NCBI RefSeq assembly: GCF_003254395.2
Contig: NC_037643.1
Coordinates: forward strand, 5,910,963 to 5,974,962
Origin: Apis mellifera
Taxonomy: Eukaryota > Arthropoda > Insecta > Hymenoptera > Apidae
Direction of reading: 5' to 3'
DNA length: 64,000 nucleotides
Translations under genes and position numbers: made by a program
Notes under the pieces: model-generated
What the model saw: only the letters and a program-made list of their open reading frames with translations
Databases searched by the model: none
Told to the model about the DNA's origin: nothing
In this document: positions 13,039-27,152 of the stretch, piece by piece
Layout: every line of letters begins with the position of its first letter
Numbering within the stretch: the stretch's first letter is position 1

Positions 13039-16000
13039 CTCTTCCCAACAACCCCTTTTCAACCCTCTATCTCGTAGCCAGACACTGATCTGCTTAACAT
13101 ATGAAAGAGAGCCGCCCTTTCCTAAATATACTCGTTCTCCACTCTAGACTAACAGAGAGCGAACAATGCTATTTTATGCAGTATCAGAAGAGGGGGGAGG
13201 CTGACATCGAGCGAAAGGGGTCCAACTGTCGTTGTTGTGCACCTCTCATCTTTCTCCCGCGTGTTTACATCGACTCTCTCTCTCTCTCTCCGTTATCTAT
13301 CTCCCTCGACGAAATACTGGTATGTAACGACGCAGACCTCCGATTAATACGAGGCTAACTCGAATCGATGTCCCATTCGTGGTCACAATGGTAACAATGG
13401 CACTTTTAGTACGAGAGTAATAGGTCGCGTTATCGCGTGTCCACCACTTGGTCGATTACGATTTTTAATTCGAATCGTGAACATTCGGTTGTCACGGGGA
13501 TTTGGGAGTAAATATTGGAAATATTGTACGCTTTGAAATGTTTTCATATTCGGATAATGGTCGTATATCAATCGTATTGTGAGAAACAACGTAGAATTAA
13601 ATCGATGGATATCGAAAATTTCTCTAATTATTAATACTCTTGCCTCTAAATTGAATCTTAATTAAAATTCACCAATCATCTAATGTATAACATCAATAAT
13701 CGATAGTCCATGCGTATAATAAAATAAATAACCGTGTCTATAAAATTCTGCAAAAAAAAAAAAAAGAACACGATTCGAATCATTCGATGCAACGTTATTT
13801 GCAATCTACATTCCGAAACGCAACATTTCGAGGCAGCCAGCCCAGTTCGTTAGATCGGGAAGCGGATAAACCGCGTGGCCCAGGAGCAGACTGTCCCCCA
13901 GGGAAGACTGAAAATTTATATTCCCTCGCAAATACGGCGGTTCGTTTTTCCGGCTCGTCAGCGCGGCCCGTTCGCCGCGTTCGTCGCGCGCATTATTCTG
14001 ATTTTATTGCCGCAATAAAATCGTATCGCCTCGCCTCGTGCACGGAAGATGATGGCTGCACCTGCACCTCGTTCGATCAGTTGACATAACTGGCCGAGTT
14101 CGTTCGTTCGTTCGTTTCGGGTGCTTACTATTTTCGGCGCGACCGTATATAAATCCGTATAATCGGTGATCTTCCGCGGTTGATTCGGCAAAACTTTTCC
14201 TCGAGTTCGTCCAAGTTTGTTCAGCTACGTGTCGTGGGTAATTGCGGTTCACTCGGAACGAGTGCGTACATCGCTGTGGAAAATTAATTTTGCTCGCGCA
14301 TAAAGAGGAGTCATGGCGAGGGACATCTATTTCCGTTCTCTCATTCAGAAACTTTATGGAGTTTATGGTCGAATGGAAAACAGCAGAAGTGAAAAATCCG
14401 AGTATTTCGTACTCCACGATTGTGAGTGAAAAGATTATTGTGTATCGTGTAATTTTAATTTCGTTTTTGATTTTTCGAGAGATTATTGGATGGAAATATT
14501 TGAACACATTTCGAGTCAAGGAATTGTACAAGTTATTCTTTCAATATTGGCTTCATTATTATCATCCAAAGTAATTTTAATACTTTTATAATGTTTTTTA
14601 TGTATACAAATTTTCTTTTCTAGATCATATAATTTTTATCAGAATTTATTCTTCGAGGATAAAATATTCTTTTGTTCTGCAATTTATATTTGTAAATGAT
14701 CTCTTAGAAGTTAAATATGATCTATTCGTCAAAATAATTGTTAATCACGCGTCTCTTTCTCTTTTGAGTCTTTCGTTGTTTGCGTATTTATCGAGACAAT
14801 AACGCGTTAAAGCGACAAATCGTTAAATCACTAATTGCCAAATATTTGCCAACGCCTTTGCTTGTTGAAATTTCTATGACTATTTAGTAGGTTAATTCAC
14901 TGAATATCTCTAATCATGCAATTATAATCCAAATTCAAAGCTTTAATGATTCTACTGTATACAAATCTTTCGATTAACACGGTGTATAAATTGAAACAAA
15001 ACTATATTATATAGATATAGATGACAATTCAGAGAAAGATTAAAAAAAAGAAGAAAAGAAAGGAGGAAAAATATCGTTCTAACTAATTGGCACCGTAAAA
15101 TATAAAATAAATTTCAAGAATTTCGTGGAAAATATTATTTCAAATTCAAATTGAAATCAAAACGAGAAACTAAAATAAATGTTTGAAATTTTACCTATGG
15201 AAATTATGAATATATGAAAAAAAAAAATGAAATGAAAAATAACAACTGGATAATTCCAATCATAAAATTCACAATTTTATAATTTATAATTAGATGAAAT
15301 TAGAAAAAATTCAAACTTATTAAATAACAAATTACAAATATCTTTCTTATAAGAAGAAAATTAATAAAAATAAAAAAAAAAATTGTTTTATTTCGACATT
15401 AAACGTAAAAATTGAATTAACCAAATACTTAATCATCCTTTTTCAAAAAAATATCTTAACTACTTTAACTATCCACTGTTGATTTATTCCTAATAAAAAT
15501 CATCACTCGAGAAATATAAACTAAAGTTGTTAAAATATTCGCTTGCCACTTTCTCTTTCCTTTCCATCCTATTTTAAAATACCAACCATCCAATTACATT
15601 CTCCAATAAACATTTTTCATCTTTCATAAAAGGGCAAAAATCATGAACGCGACAAGTATGATTCTTTTCCTTTCCCTCGTTTCAAATTCTCCTTATTAAT
15701 TTAATTCTCTTTAAAGTTGCAGTTGACGATGTACCCTTTTCAAACTCCTTCCATCGCCCGCGCAATTCCCCCGTTAAAAACACCGTGGACGCGATTATTT
15801 ACCGTAAATTGCCCTCGAACCAGTCGAAAAAGTTAGATATCCTCGCCCAGGATAACATCGTCCCTCCTCCTCGGTTGTTAACGCGTGGAGATAACGCTAA
15901 ACGAGGCCGGGGACCGGAAGCTATCCATTTGAATTCGGTGGTTCCGGCACCGGGTTAATTCGCTCAAGCTGTATTTCTCAATTAACCGAGTCGATACTCT

Positions 16001-18852
16001 TCCATCCCCCACACTTTTTCGTACACTTCTCTCCTCGTGTTCGTTCGTTCTCGACTCGAAAGAAAGGGTGCTCGTGTTAACCACGACAAACGAGATGGTA
16101 TCGTCGGAACAATTCATCCCTCCTCGACCTCGAAACGTCGACTCGTGTAATTTTTTATCATTACTCGATCCGTTTGGACATTCGTTACGTTCGTTGCGTA
16201 CGTACAAGAGTTGGCGTGGCCAGGGATGATAAATGCTTTTAATGAATTGTTTTCCGAGTTTCCAGTGTTTCTCAACAACTATCTTCTCGATGAGAAAATT
16301 TTTCGAGAGATTTTGTCACAAGAAATATTTATTAGTGTTTTGGTATTGTTAATGTTAATTAAGAATACGTGGTATAGTCGAATATTGTTCGAGTTTCCTT
16401 TTCGAAAAGTCTTTCTACGAAATCCTCTTTTCTAATACATTGAAATACTATTAAAATTTTCCACGATAAATTCTTTCTAGATTTTTGAAAAAGTTCAAAA
16501 TAGTCGGGATTTATTCGAACGAAAATTTAACCGGTTGAAAAAGAAAGAAGGAAAAAAAAAAAGAAGAGCGTCGAATGCAGAAGCATTCATATCCGAATGA
16601 TTTCGCGCGTCAAAAAGATGGAAACTATTAAAGTCACTCGGACGTGGGGAAAAAAATTGTTTCATCGATTCATCTCTCTTTTTTCTCATCGTTAACAATA
16701 CAAAAGAAAGGGAAAAAAAAAAGAAAAGAGAGAGAGAGGAGTGCACGCGTGTGCGAAATTTAAAAGGAAAAATTAAAAAGAAAAATTGGTGTCCAGGCTG
16801 CCTGAATTCTTTTCCAAGCTTTATTTTGGTACAGACTGGTCAGATGGAATATAGAAAATCCAAGTATGAACAATCAATATCCGCGAAAGAATGAGGAAGG
16901 GTAAAGTTTTTTTTTTCTCTCCCCCCCATTTCTCTCCAATTTCAAAGGATTCGATCCTCATGAGACATCATCGCGCGCGTATTTTACTTTTACCTTCGCT
17001 AACGCGTGAATAAATATTCAATGCGTTCGATACAGCGTGATTTATAGTAGATATATAGTGAATATCGCTCGAATATCTCGAAAAAAGATTTCAAACAATG
17101 ATTTTAAGGAACAATGATTGTAAGGAAATGTATATTATGAATAATATTTTATAAATTTTAATTTTTTAAACGGCAAAACTCTTATTGCATCTCTTTATTT
17201 TCTATAAAATTGCTCTTGTCGAGAAATCTTTAGTTTGGAGGAGTTTCTATTGTAACTTTTATAAAATTTAAACTGCATGAAAGACAAGAAACACGCGATA
17301 TTCGTTTATGCTTCTCTTTTTCCCAGATATTTGAGCGAGTCATAATAAAATAAAGTATACATTTTCAATACAGTAGCGCGTGAATACAAGCGGAACAGTA
17401 TATTTATAAACAGAGGCTGATCATTGCTTGTTATCGCACAGAAATTCGAGTATTTCCTGCTTTAATTAAGAAAATCTCGGCCCTGCTTTCGACTCGAACG
17501 ATTTTTCTTTATTTACAAACGAGAGAGAGAATTCTTCTTGAATTTTTTTTTATCAATTCAGATTTTATCATCGATACACTCGTATTTTGATTTGCTATTC
17601 TCTAAATGTCGAACACTTTGATTGGGGCATCGATAAGGAATAATCAATCACCTATATATTGCGGTTTCATTGGTATAATTACTAAATTTGTGTTAATTAT
17701 TCCATGCAGAACATTGTGCTTTCCAATCAATATGTTTTTGTTGAAGGTTTACGAAAATGATATTAAATAAGTATTTAATATTTAATTATATTTATATAAC
17801 AAAAATTATTTGATTATGATTGTGCAAAATATTGCTTTTATATAAGTTTAATATTTTTATACTTATTTAATGATCTTTTAAGAAACACTTTAATAATTAA
17901 CAAATTATAACAATATATTAATATACGTGAAACCTAACTTAATTAAAACGATCATTAATTTTTAATATATAAATTTATAGATACAGGGGATCAAACTCAA
18001 AACAATTTCCTCGCATCCCATCTTTACATTTTTAAACTCAAATATAAATGAAGTAATGGGAGGAAAAATTTAGAATCGTTAAAGAATAGAGCGAACCGAG
18101 CTTGCTCGAAACAGTTTGAAGATCGTTGAAAAAAACAAAAAAAGAAAAAAAAAACGCTTGATCCACTTTCGAAAACATTTTTCGAAGGAGAAAAATTATC
18201 AGCGTTTCGTGGAAAAAAGTTGTTAACGGGTGGTGGAACGCGATCATGCGTTCGAAACGAAGTTACCACGATTTCACGGGGTGAATCTGGGTCATGCTCT
18301 TCCTTACGCGGCAGACCACGATATCGCGTTTAATTCCCGGAAGCGTCTATAAATTTCCCTCTGCACAATCTGCTGTTGCGCGCGACGCGCGCGCATTCTG
18401 GCGGCCGAAACGATTTCCGGAAAGCTTTCCTCGTGAATGATGGAAGCGAGATTGAATCTGGCAGAATTGTGGATTTTTTTTTCCTTTTCTGTTTTAAATG
18501 TATATTTGTACACACATTTTAAATATATTTGACACGGGAAAATTAACTCAGTGGTATGTATATTTTTTTAGAAGGAAAATTAGAATTTTATTTATGGATA
18601 ACAATAAATATTATATATATATATAAATTTTCATTTTATTAAAACAACTTTCAATTTTTTTTAATAGTTAATTACAATACTCATATCCATCTTTTGTCCA
18701 ATAAAATTATTCAAAACCATTATCATGGACAAGAAAACATTAAAAGAGAAAATTTAATTGAAATATCTTGTCGTTCGTTCAAATGTATCACAATATTTTT
18801 AAAAAAATTTTCGAGTATTTCTACGTCTAAATGAAATATAAAACAAATAATT

Positions 18853-18856
<4 letters not shown>

Positions 18857-18898
<42 letters not shown>
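18857..18898. repeat. TA dinucleotide repeat, about 21 units
   Basis: A pure TA run of about 42 bp, likely polymorphic. Confidence 0.95.
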
Positions 18899-18901
<3 letters not shown>

Positions 18902-19140
18902 AATAATTCTTCTTTTCCTATTTTAAAATTTTAGTTTTGTCAAGCACATATATATATGCGTGGTATTAGAATAAAGGTACGATAAATCAGGAAAAAGGGG
19001 ATGTGGAATTATACGTAATTCGTGAAACAATGTCGCGTACCAAATTGAATTCGATGAAACGAGGGGTTGGTGATGATAAAAAAAGATAGTCTCGAGGGGT
19101 GGGTGAACTGAAGATTTTCATAAGTTTCATTTCTCCATCT

Positions 19141-19160
19141 CGAAACGTCGCGACGTTTCG
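19141..19160. repeat. Perfect 20-bp palindrome
   Basis: CGAAACGTCGCGACGTTTCG equals its own reverse complement. It lies at the left edge of a GC-richer island and contains four CpG dinucleotides. Confidence 0.9.
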
Positions 19161-21329
19161 GAACGCCTCATTTCTTCGCGAACCGTTTTGGAATAAACGT
19201 CCCCCGGGGAGTGCTTCGAATTTAATAAATCGATTCTCGTAGCCCTCGAGTTATGGTCGGCATGATATTAAAATCGGTGGGGCGATACTTCCGTTAATAA
19301 CCACTGCGGCCAGAAGCCGATGGAGAACGATTTATTTCCTTAATCCGCGTAGAAATAACTCTCTCCATCGTTCAAACGTAATTAGCTTCTGTTACTACGA
19401 TCGATATCGAATTATACTGTTACTGAATTTGAAAATAATTCGGTTGTCTCGTGACTGAAAATTCTAATTTATCGAATGAAAGAAAAATCTCAAGAGTGAT
19501 CTTGATTAAGATCATTTAATAATATTAATTAAATTGATAAGATTTAATTCTGAATTTTATTACTTATACTTATTGTGAAAGAAAATTGACTAGCGGTTTG
19601 TAATTTCTGATTTCTAATTAATTAAGATTGAATTAATAATATTACCTCGTTTATTCAAAGGATAAAAGAATCAATTCTTAATAGTAATTCTTTTTCACGA
19701 TATCTTTTATTTTTTTCTTCCTAGTAAAACTTATTAAATCGATGATATTAGATTGAAGAATATTGCAATGTTTAATATCGTAAAAAAGAATTTCAAATCG
19801 AGAAACATACGCATTATTATTGTAATACTACTTTCCCAAAATCACCCGTGTTATTCATAAAACAGCTTAAATCCCCTCCAACGGAATTTTAAAAAAATCT
19901 ACCGCCAAAAAAAGTCGAACGTATTCCCCATAATATAACCCATATTTCTCCTCCGTGCTCACATTTTCCCACCGTTATAGCCACACTAACAATCATCCAC
20001 TCGTTTTCACCGCGTAACCATCAAATTCCTCGACTTATACACTCCGCCAACGATATATTATTATTTCACGTTTATTCCGCTTTATTACGTTGCTTCGCCT
20101 CGAATCTCGCGGGGAAAAATTGAAACTAATGCACCTTTAAAAGCGGCCGCACATGGAAACGTTTCGCGCATGCTCGCTAGATCCCCGTCATACAGATGCG
20201 AATGTTTCGGATACCTCTCGCCTACATTATTGCTCAAAGTATTCGAACGCTTATTCTACACGAAATGTAATTCGAATTTTATATAAAAAAACAGGAGGAC
20301 GATCATTTTCTGTTTTACAATTGTTAATATCATTTATACGTAAAATATCACGTAAATATTTAATCTAATTCCACAAGATGGAAGCTCTTGCGCATGAGAA
20401 AACGTGTAAAGGAATTTTTATCATAGTAACAAAAAAATTGATCGAAAAATTAGTGCAAGCAACAATATTTAATCACTAAATACATCGAAGAAACACGATA
20501 TTTAATTAAATTTTATATCGGTGAATGAATAATACGTGATTTATAAATAAATAATTTTGGATATGAAAAACAATCCTTAAAAAAACAATAAAAATCCTTT
20601 TTATTAATTTATATTGAATATTGTTATACAGTTAGATATTGGATAAGTAAATGTTATATTGAAATTTCGTAAATATACTTTCGAACAATAATACGCGCGC
20701 GCTCCATCGCCCGTGTTTATATACACGGCGCCTTATCGGCACGGAGACAGATCGCGTGTCGCTTTCGACGAGAACGGTTGCGACGCGAAATTTCTCTCGT
20801 TCGGCATTTCGAGTAAAATTCGCGTTCGATTTTTTAATATTTTTGGATATTCGATCGATATTTTCGGTGAATAAACGAACGACGTGTTATTTAGCCGCTG
20901 CTCTTTGTAAATGAGCGTTTATTCGATTTTTTATCGTACGTGCCGATTTCGTACGCGGTTTAAAAATACAAAATTTATTTCGAAATTACCGAGACATCGC
21001 GTTTAGGTAAAATGGAATACTTTTTTCCATTTTATACTTATTATAGTGGAAAGTGATTGAGATTCAATGTAACAAATCGATAGCATATAGCACGAATATC
21101 CGTTCTTTTTTAACAAAATTTGTATTATTCATTTCTTCATATTGTGTAAAAATTACACCCATATCTATCCACTTTATAAATTTGTTAAATACAAATGTTG
21201 ATATTTCCAAATAAATCGCAATAGATTTTAAACCCTTCTTAAAAATATTAAAAATGAACGTGCTAAAAGCTATCGATGTTCATTGAATAATTAACATTAT
21301 CCATTTTGAGATTATACCGAAAATTATCA

Positions 21330-21346
21330 TTTTTTTTTTTTTTTTT
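21330..21346. repeat. Poly-T run (17)
   Basis: A homopolymer in AT-rich spacer; another of similar length is at 23324-23340. Confidence 0.9.
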
Positions 21347-23919
21347 AATATATTAAATACGCGCATCTACTTCCATAGTACATACATACGAGCTCCACAT
21401 TCATAATTAATTCCTCGATACGTACACCATTAAATTCCATTAAATTCACTTTTCAAAATGCAAAATTACTCTTTTCCATCGAAACCTAACTCTCCAATAT
21501 ATACCAACGAACGTATAATCGACATTTTCCTAAATATAAAGACGTAATCTTTTATTACAATGTTTTTAAATTGTGATAATTCGTCTGGCGTAGCCAATTG
21601 TTAAGAAATAACGAACGACCATTCGTTGAATCCACAAGAAGGAAAGTAGAATAACATCGTAATAGAATATAAATCTCAAGATTCGTTACGGTTACACGAT
21701 TGCACACATCGCTTATTGTTGTCGGACCCACTCGACGGCCTTTATCACCGCCATCTTATCGAGGAGTAACCGGATTTCGCGACACGTGCGCCAAGAATAA
21801 ACCTAACCCCAGCACCGAGCACCCTTCCCATTCGTCTTTCTTCAAAATTCGAGACCATAACGAACGCTACAGCCGCGATTGAATAAAGTTAGGCGCCCTA
21901 ACCCGGTCCCATAATGCCAGATTAGGTATGCGATCGTATTCTTTTTTTTCTTCTTCTCCTCTCCTTCTCTCTTTCTCCTTCTTTCACGTTCGCCTGGCTT
22001 CGTTCCAGCCGGCATATGGCCACCGAAGATTACGAGGGGTACCGTGTCCAATTTCCAACGTTATTATTATTTTAATCCCCAGAGTTCGGCAAGGTGTCTC
22101 CGCCCGATATAAAAATATTAGTCGAATGTGTACACGCGTGTGTAAAAATAATACTTTGAATTTTTTCAGATTCTTTGCGCGTTTTCGTGTTGGAAAAAGC
22201 GATGGAAAACAACGGGAGAAACGGGTGTGAACCCCGTGTTTCATTCATGCTCGTTAATAAACCAACCAATGTGGTATTATGCGTCGATGCATGATTGAAA
22301 GCTGTATATTTTTTTTTTTTTGTACATCGGAAAACCGACGATGCAACCATCTATCCGTTGAATAATTTTACGTTCGATCGTATTAGAAGGGAAATAATAA
22401 ATCGTGGGTAATATTTACTTCGTTATTATTTAATCTCGAACGAAATATCGACGAGCTTGTGAGATTTTCTTTGAAAGAAAAATAGTCCATCGAAAATTAT
22501 GCAATTTAAATAATTTAACGATAACTTCATCATCTATAATATTGTTTTTTTTTTTGCTTGTTTCAGTTCGAATTAATATTTATATGGCGAGGGCGTGCAT
22601 ATTTGGAATCGAAGCGACGTTACTCAACTCGAAGGTACTCGAATAATTGATGCTTCTCGACACGTTGCAATCAACCCGCTCGGACGAATGACCTCGTTCT
22701 TACGATATTCATTACGTATTAATTCATTTTCTCTGTATTTTGATTATAAATAATACAGAAGAAGCAGATAAGAAAATAGGATATAAGAATAAAGAATATA
22801 ACAAATGAAGCTTGAACGAATAATTCCGAGTTGTTTGATCCGCGATACGCGTATTGCAATTTCTAAAAAAAAAAAAACTCGCACGAAATTTCGATTCTAT
22901 CTTTAATTTTATCCCTCTCGGAAAATGACGAGCAAGGATAGATGAGGCGCGGGTAGTTTGCGCCAAGTTCAAATTAACTGAAATCGTAGGATGGATCGCG
23001 GGAGAACGATAAAAGATAAGGAAGAAGGGAGGAGGGGAGGAGGAGAGAGCCGAGGAGAAGTTCGGGCCTTCCGGTTATCTCCGATCGTTCGCGTCTGAGT
23101 TTGCAAACGTTCACGGCACTGCGACACTTCCTTCTGCAACGTGTGTTCGAGATCGTATCGGTGTAAATTATTCCGACGGTCGACGGTTGGAAAAGGATCG
23201 ATTGAAACTTTCTTAAGGGAGGAAAACGCGGATTTTCCCGGCTGGAAATTTCACGCCTGATTCCGATCGAATTCACCTCGAACGTAATTATTGGAATTTA
23301 ATTTATGGCGCGTTGTAAGAATATTTTTTTTTTTTTTTTTAAATTCCTTCGTAAATTTAGAAATCCAATTGAGAATTTATACAACGTCGTATGGCAATTT
23401 GAAAATAACCATAGTTTTCGTACTTCAGATGACAAATTTTATGGCAATTATATGGATATTATTACGTAGCTTTTATTATTTCGATATAGCATCTTAAAGT
23501 TTAAAAGTTTTCCCCTTAAAAGTTCGAAGAAACTAATATCCATAAAATTCTATAAAATTCGTTCATTTTAGAAATTCCAAATAAATATTCCTACATCGCA
23601 CTACATTGCTTCGATCTAAATATCAAATTAAATTCACCAAACTTCCATCAAACTCCCTATAATTAATCCTGTCAACGGATCCAACTCTATTCTTCCATTC
23701 TTTATCACGAAAAGAAAAAAAAAGTAAAAAGAATAATCTCGCACGACATTACACAAATAGCATCCCCCTTCGCTTTAATGAACAATCTCAGAGGCGTCCT
23801 CCATATAAGCCGATTTAAATGAAACACCATATCACTTTTTGATCGGTGATAGTTCGATTCGTGGGATCTGGCCCTGCTGACGCGTTTCTAGGAGCTTTTA
23901 TCCGGTCTGAAACGCAGCT

Positions 23920-23945
23920 CTCCTCCTCCTCCTCCTCCTCCTCCT
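23920..23945. repeat. CTC/TCC trinucleotide repeat
   Basis: About eight TCC units. It produces the poly-serine run seen in one plus-strand frame, which is therefore not evidence of a protein. Confidence 0.92.
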
Positions 23946-25732
23946 TTCCTGTCCATCAGCAGTTTCAGGATCGAGGGTGTAGATCGCCGGCCAGATGTGA
24001 ATGCGTACACCCTCGGCGTCTCTCCTCTCTATTCACGCCTCCTCACGGAATCGACATGTTTCCAAGTTGGCTACGTTGATTGCGGATCGGCCCGACCTCG
24101 ACACGACAAAACACTCTTCATCGACGTACGACGGTGGTGGTGCGCATCCTCGGCTGAAGTTTCCAGCGCTCCCGGGGAATAGCGTGACATCGAGCAGGAG
24201 GAGGAGGATTCTCCTCTTTCGATTCGAATTAAAAAAAGAAGAAGAAGAAAGAGAAGTTTTAATTGGCGATGATTTATTTCGGTACATTTATCAACCGGTG
24301 GTGAAAAGACGAATACAAAGCAACCGTTTCTCTTCCACGTTCGAGTTTCGAGGAAACGAATGCATTGAATGCGCTCCATCTCCTCGACGTTCGAGTGTCT
24401 CTAATGAGAGGGAAAGTTATTTGATTACGAATGTCTGGGGTGTACTCGAAACGACGGTGGATCGAGAGGTAAAATATCGATTCACTTGGAGAGTTGGTGG
24501 AAACAATTTTATTGAGCTTCCAAATGGATGGAATTCCCAATTTTGCCATTCGTCTTCATGATGGTGAAATATCAAGATTGAGGTTTTGATCGTGTGTATA
24601 TTCGTGTACATATGCGTGTACAAAGATCGGAGAAACGAAAAATCGACTGTCCGTTCTTTCTCGAAATTATTATTCTTAAAAATTGGACTGCATAGAAACG
24701 ATTATACCTTTATATTTAAGAGAACCTTAATTCGCAATAACCATTTAACGAAATTGAAAGGTCTGACGATTACTTTCTACGAGACTTGGCCATCGAGTTG
24801 ATCCGATTACCTAAAGGGGAGTCTTTAAATAAATAGGAAAAAATCTCCCCAAGGATCACACCTTGGTGGAATAAATCGAGATAAGAGTGGCCCTTCGACG
24901 TATCCCTACAATAAATTCGAAGGACAAGCGTTGAAAGGGGGACGCGCAATCTCGTCTTTCTTTTTTTTTTCCCCCAAGAAAACAGGAATAAAAGAAAGTA
25001 AGAATAAAACTTGCGTGGATGTATCGATAATGACACGTTAATTTTCAACTTCGTTTGCCTATCTGGCATACGATTATATATACGATTTGCGACACGAAAC
25101 GGCGTAAATTTCAGTGTACCAAAGAGAGGGATTTATAAAAAAGTGAAAAAGGAACAAAAATTTGTGAAAAAGCGTCGTTATTAATTTTGTCGAGTGTACA
25201 ATTTGTACTCTATGATGACTGGTCTTTCTTGACCTTAATAACAACAAGTTTTTATTTCTGTTACAGAAATACTCGATGGGATTATTTCTATTTGGTGCGC
25301 TATATGCAATTCTGCTAGCCGATCTCGCGTTTGCTTTTTAATACCATCGATTTGCTGATCTATGATAAACAAGAAGCGCGTAGAAATGATAGATTTTTTT
25401 TTTCTCGTTATTTAGAACAAAACGTGCATGCAATTTCGACAAAATTATTATAAAAATGAGCATAAATTAATAATTAAATCAACCGGTTAAATTGTCACGT
25501 AAAACAATAAATAAACGTCTTCATTCTTAAATCAAACGATAAGATTCTTAAATCAAATTTCTATGCACTACTTTGAACAATCTTTTCAAGACTTTCCAAA
25601 ATTTATAAAAACAACGTCTCTCTAAAATTTCAGATATCACGTATTTATCGTAACGCGTTAATCATCCTTCCCATGAAACTTAGTGGCGAATCGATACTTC
25701 CGTTTTATTTACACACCGACAAAAATCTTCCG

Positions 25733-26190
25733 GGGGAAGAGAAGGAGGAGGAAGGAAGGAAGGGAAGAAAAAAGCGGCACGCAGACGAAGGCGCCACGAT
25801 GCCAGGCGGCGAACGGGCCGCCTCGAACAAAGGAGTCACGAAGTTAAGCGGAAAAAAAGGAAAGGGGGAGGGGGAAAAAAAAAAAGGAGAGAAAGACGGA
25901 AACCTTTCGAGATAGGACGGAATTAAACAAAAGGAAAGAGAGGAAAAGCGGGGGGAAACAAGCTGGCAGGGTGGAGGGAGAACGAAACAGGGTGGAAAGC
26001 AGAGATGAAATGGGGCGAAGCGTGGCTGGTGCGCGGCGTACCGCCACGTCACTCCCTTCTCATTAATCAACCCCCTACCACCCTTCACCGTTAAACTATC
26101 TTTCTCTTGCGGAACCCCCGCCCCCCCTCTTTCTCTCTCTTTTCCTCCTCCCTCCCCCCTCTTCTCGGTTGCACTCTTGTTTTTCCGTCT
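25733..26190. repeat. Purine-rich then pyrimidine-rich low-complexity block
   Basis: GA/GGA-rich sequence at about 25733-25990 is followed by CT/CCT-rich sequence at about 26100-26170. Opposed purine and pyrimidine mirror-like tracts can adopt triplex DNA. Frames read through it are Lys/Gly-rich or Phe/Pro/Ser-rich and are artefacts. Confidence 0.7.
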
Positions 26191-26347
26191 CTCGGTTACC
26201 CTGTCGTTATCCTACCCGGATGAATTCGATTATTGGATATTTTAATCAAGGTAATAGGCTTACATCGGCCACGGGACACGGTTAAAGATTAATGGGGGAA
26301 CACCTTTTTTCGCGAGGCATGTTACGTACGTACGTACACGGGAAGGA

Positions 26348-26368
26348 GGGGGAGGGAGGGAGGGAGGG
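26348..26368 (+). other. G-quadruplex motif (five G-runs with 1-nt A loops)
   Basis: GGGGG, GGG, GGG, GGG, GGG separated by single A bases on the plus strand, preceded by an ACGT tandem (26324-26337). Short A loops favour a stable parallel quadruplex. In the presumed pre-mRNA of Sema-2a (minus strand) the element would be C-rich, so any quadruplex would form on the non-template (DNA) side only if transcription is from the plus strand. Confidence 0.75.
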
Positions 26369-26589
26369 CTGAACTGGAACTTGAACCTGTAATCTAACTA
26401 CTTTCCATTAAAGTAGCGTGCAATTTATGGCACTTGTTACTTGTGAGAGAAACGAGATATCGATGCGATGGAAATGAAATCTTAAGTAATAAGTGTTATT
26501 GCTCGATAAATAGTTGATGAAAATTTGTGCGATATTTCGTTTTGGAAATTTTCAAACAATTGTTATATCTCGAAGATTGGGAAGATTTT

Positions 26590-26639
26590 TTTTTCATAAT
26601 TCAAATTCTAACTTCGATTAGAATTTGAATTATGAAAAA
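26590..26639. repeat. Perfect 22-bp inverted repeat with 6-nt loop
   Basis: The left arm at 26590-26611 (TTTTT then CATAATTCAAATTCTAA) is exactly complementary to the right arm at 26618-26639 (TTAGAATTTGAATTATG then AAAAA), around loop CTTCGA. RNA from either strand would form an AT-rich hairpin. It is shorter than a typical animal pre-miRNA and has no bulges, so a cruciform or replication-generated palindrome is likelier. Confidence 0.8.
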
Positions 26640-27122
26640 GTGGTATATGGAAAATAAAATGTATGTATTATTATTTGTATTTTGTTTATTAATTAGTTTG
26701 AAGTTGTTTAGGGATTCTTTCATTAATTTGTCAAACGATTCATCGAAATTCTTACGTTAAACTCTCTTCAGTCAAATTAAATTACTTTTGGCCCACGTTT
26801 TTAATATTGGAAATATTTGGTGTCAAATTATGAAGTAATTTTTCTAATCAAATCGTTCGAAACTTTTCGAAACGAATCGAAGAAAAATTTATTGTGTTAG
26901 CCGAAGGACGGACTGTTCAACATTTCATGTTCTCTAGTTCTGTCCTACTTTCGACTTGTTCCCTCCGTCTCTAATTGTATTAGGGACTCGTTAAGTTAAT
27001 GACGTGGCCACGCAAGATTTGGATCGAATTCGAATCCCTCTCTGTCGAACTTTCCCAACGAAGAAACGTTGGTTTCGGCTTCAGCAGTCGCCGCTGTCGA
27101 CGCTGTAAACACGAGCAAACCC

Positions 27123-27152
27123 TTTCATAGTTTCCCACGAGAAACTATGAAA
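27123..27152. repeat. Perfect 12-bp hairpin with 6-nt loop
   Basis: TTTCATAGTTTC, loop CCACGA, GAAACTATGAAA. It lies about 480 bp right of the larger hairpin, in a GC-richer patch. Confidence 0.75.

Noticed and set aside
24001..24561. 186-codon plus-strand open frame
   Set aside because: Arg/Ser/Glu-rich, crosses GGA and AAG microsatellite sequence, and overlaps long frames on the opposite strand; no recognisable motif.
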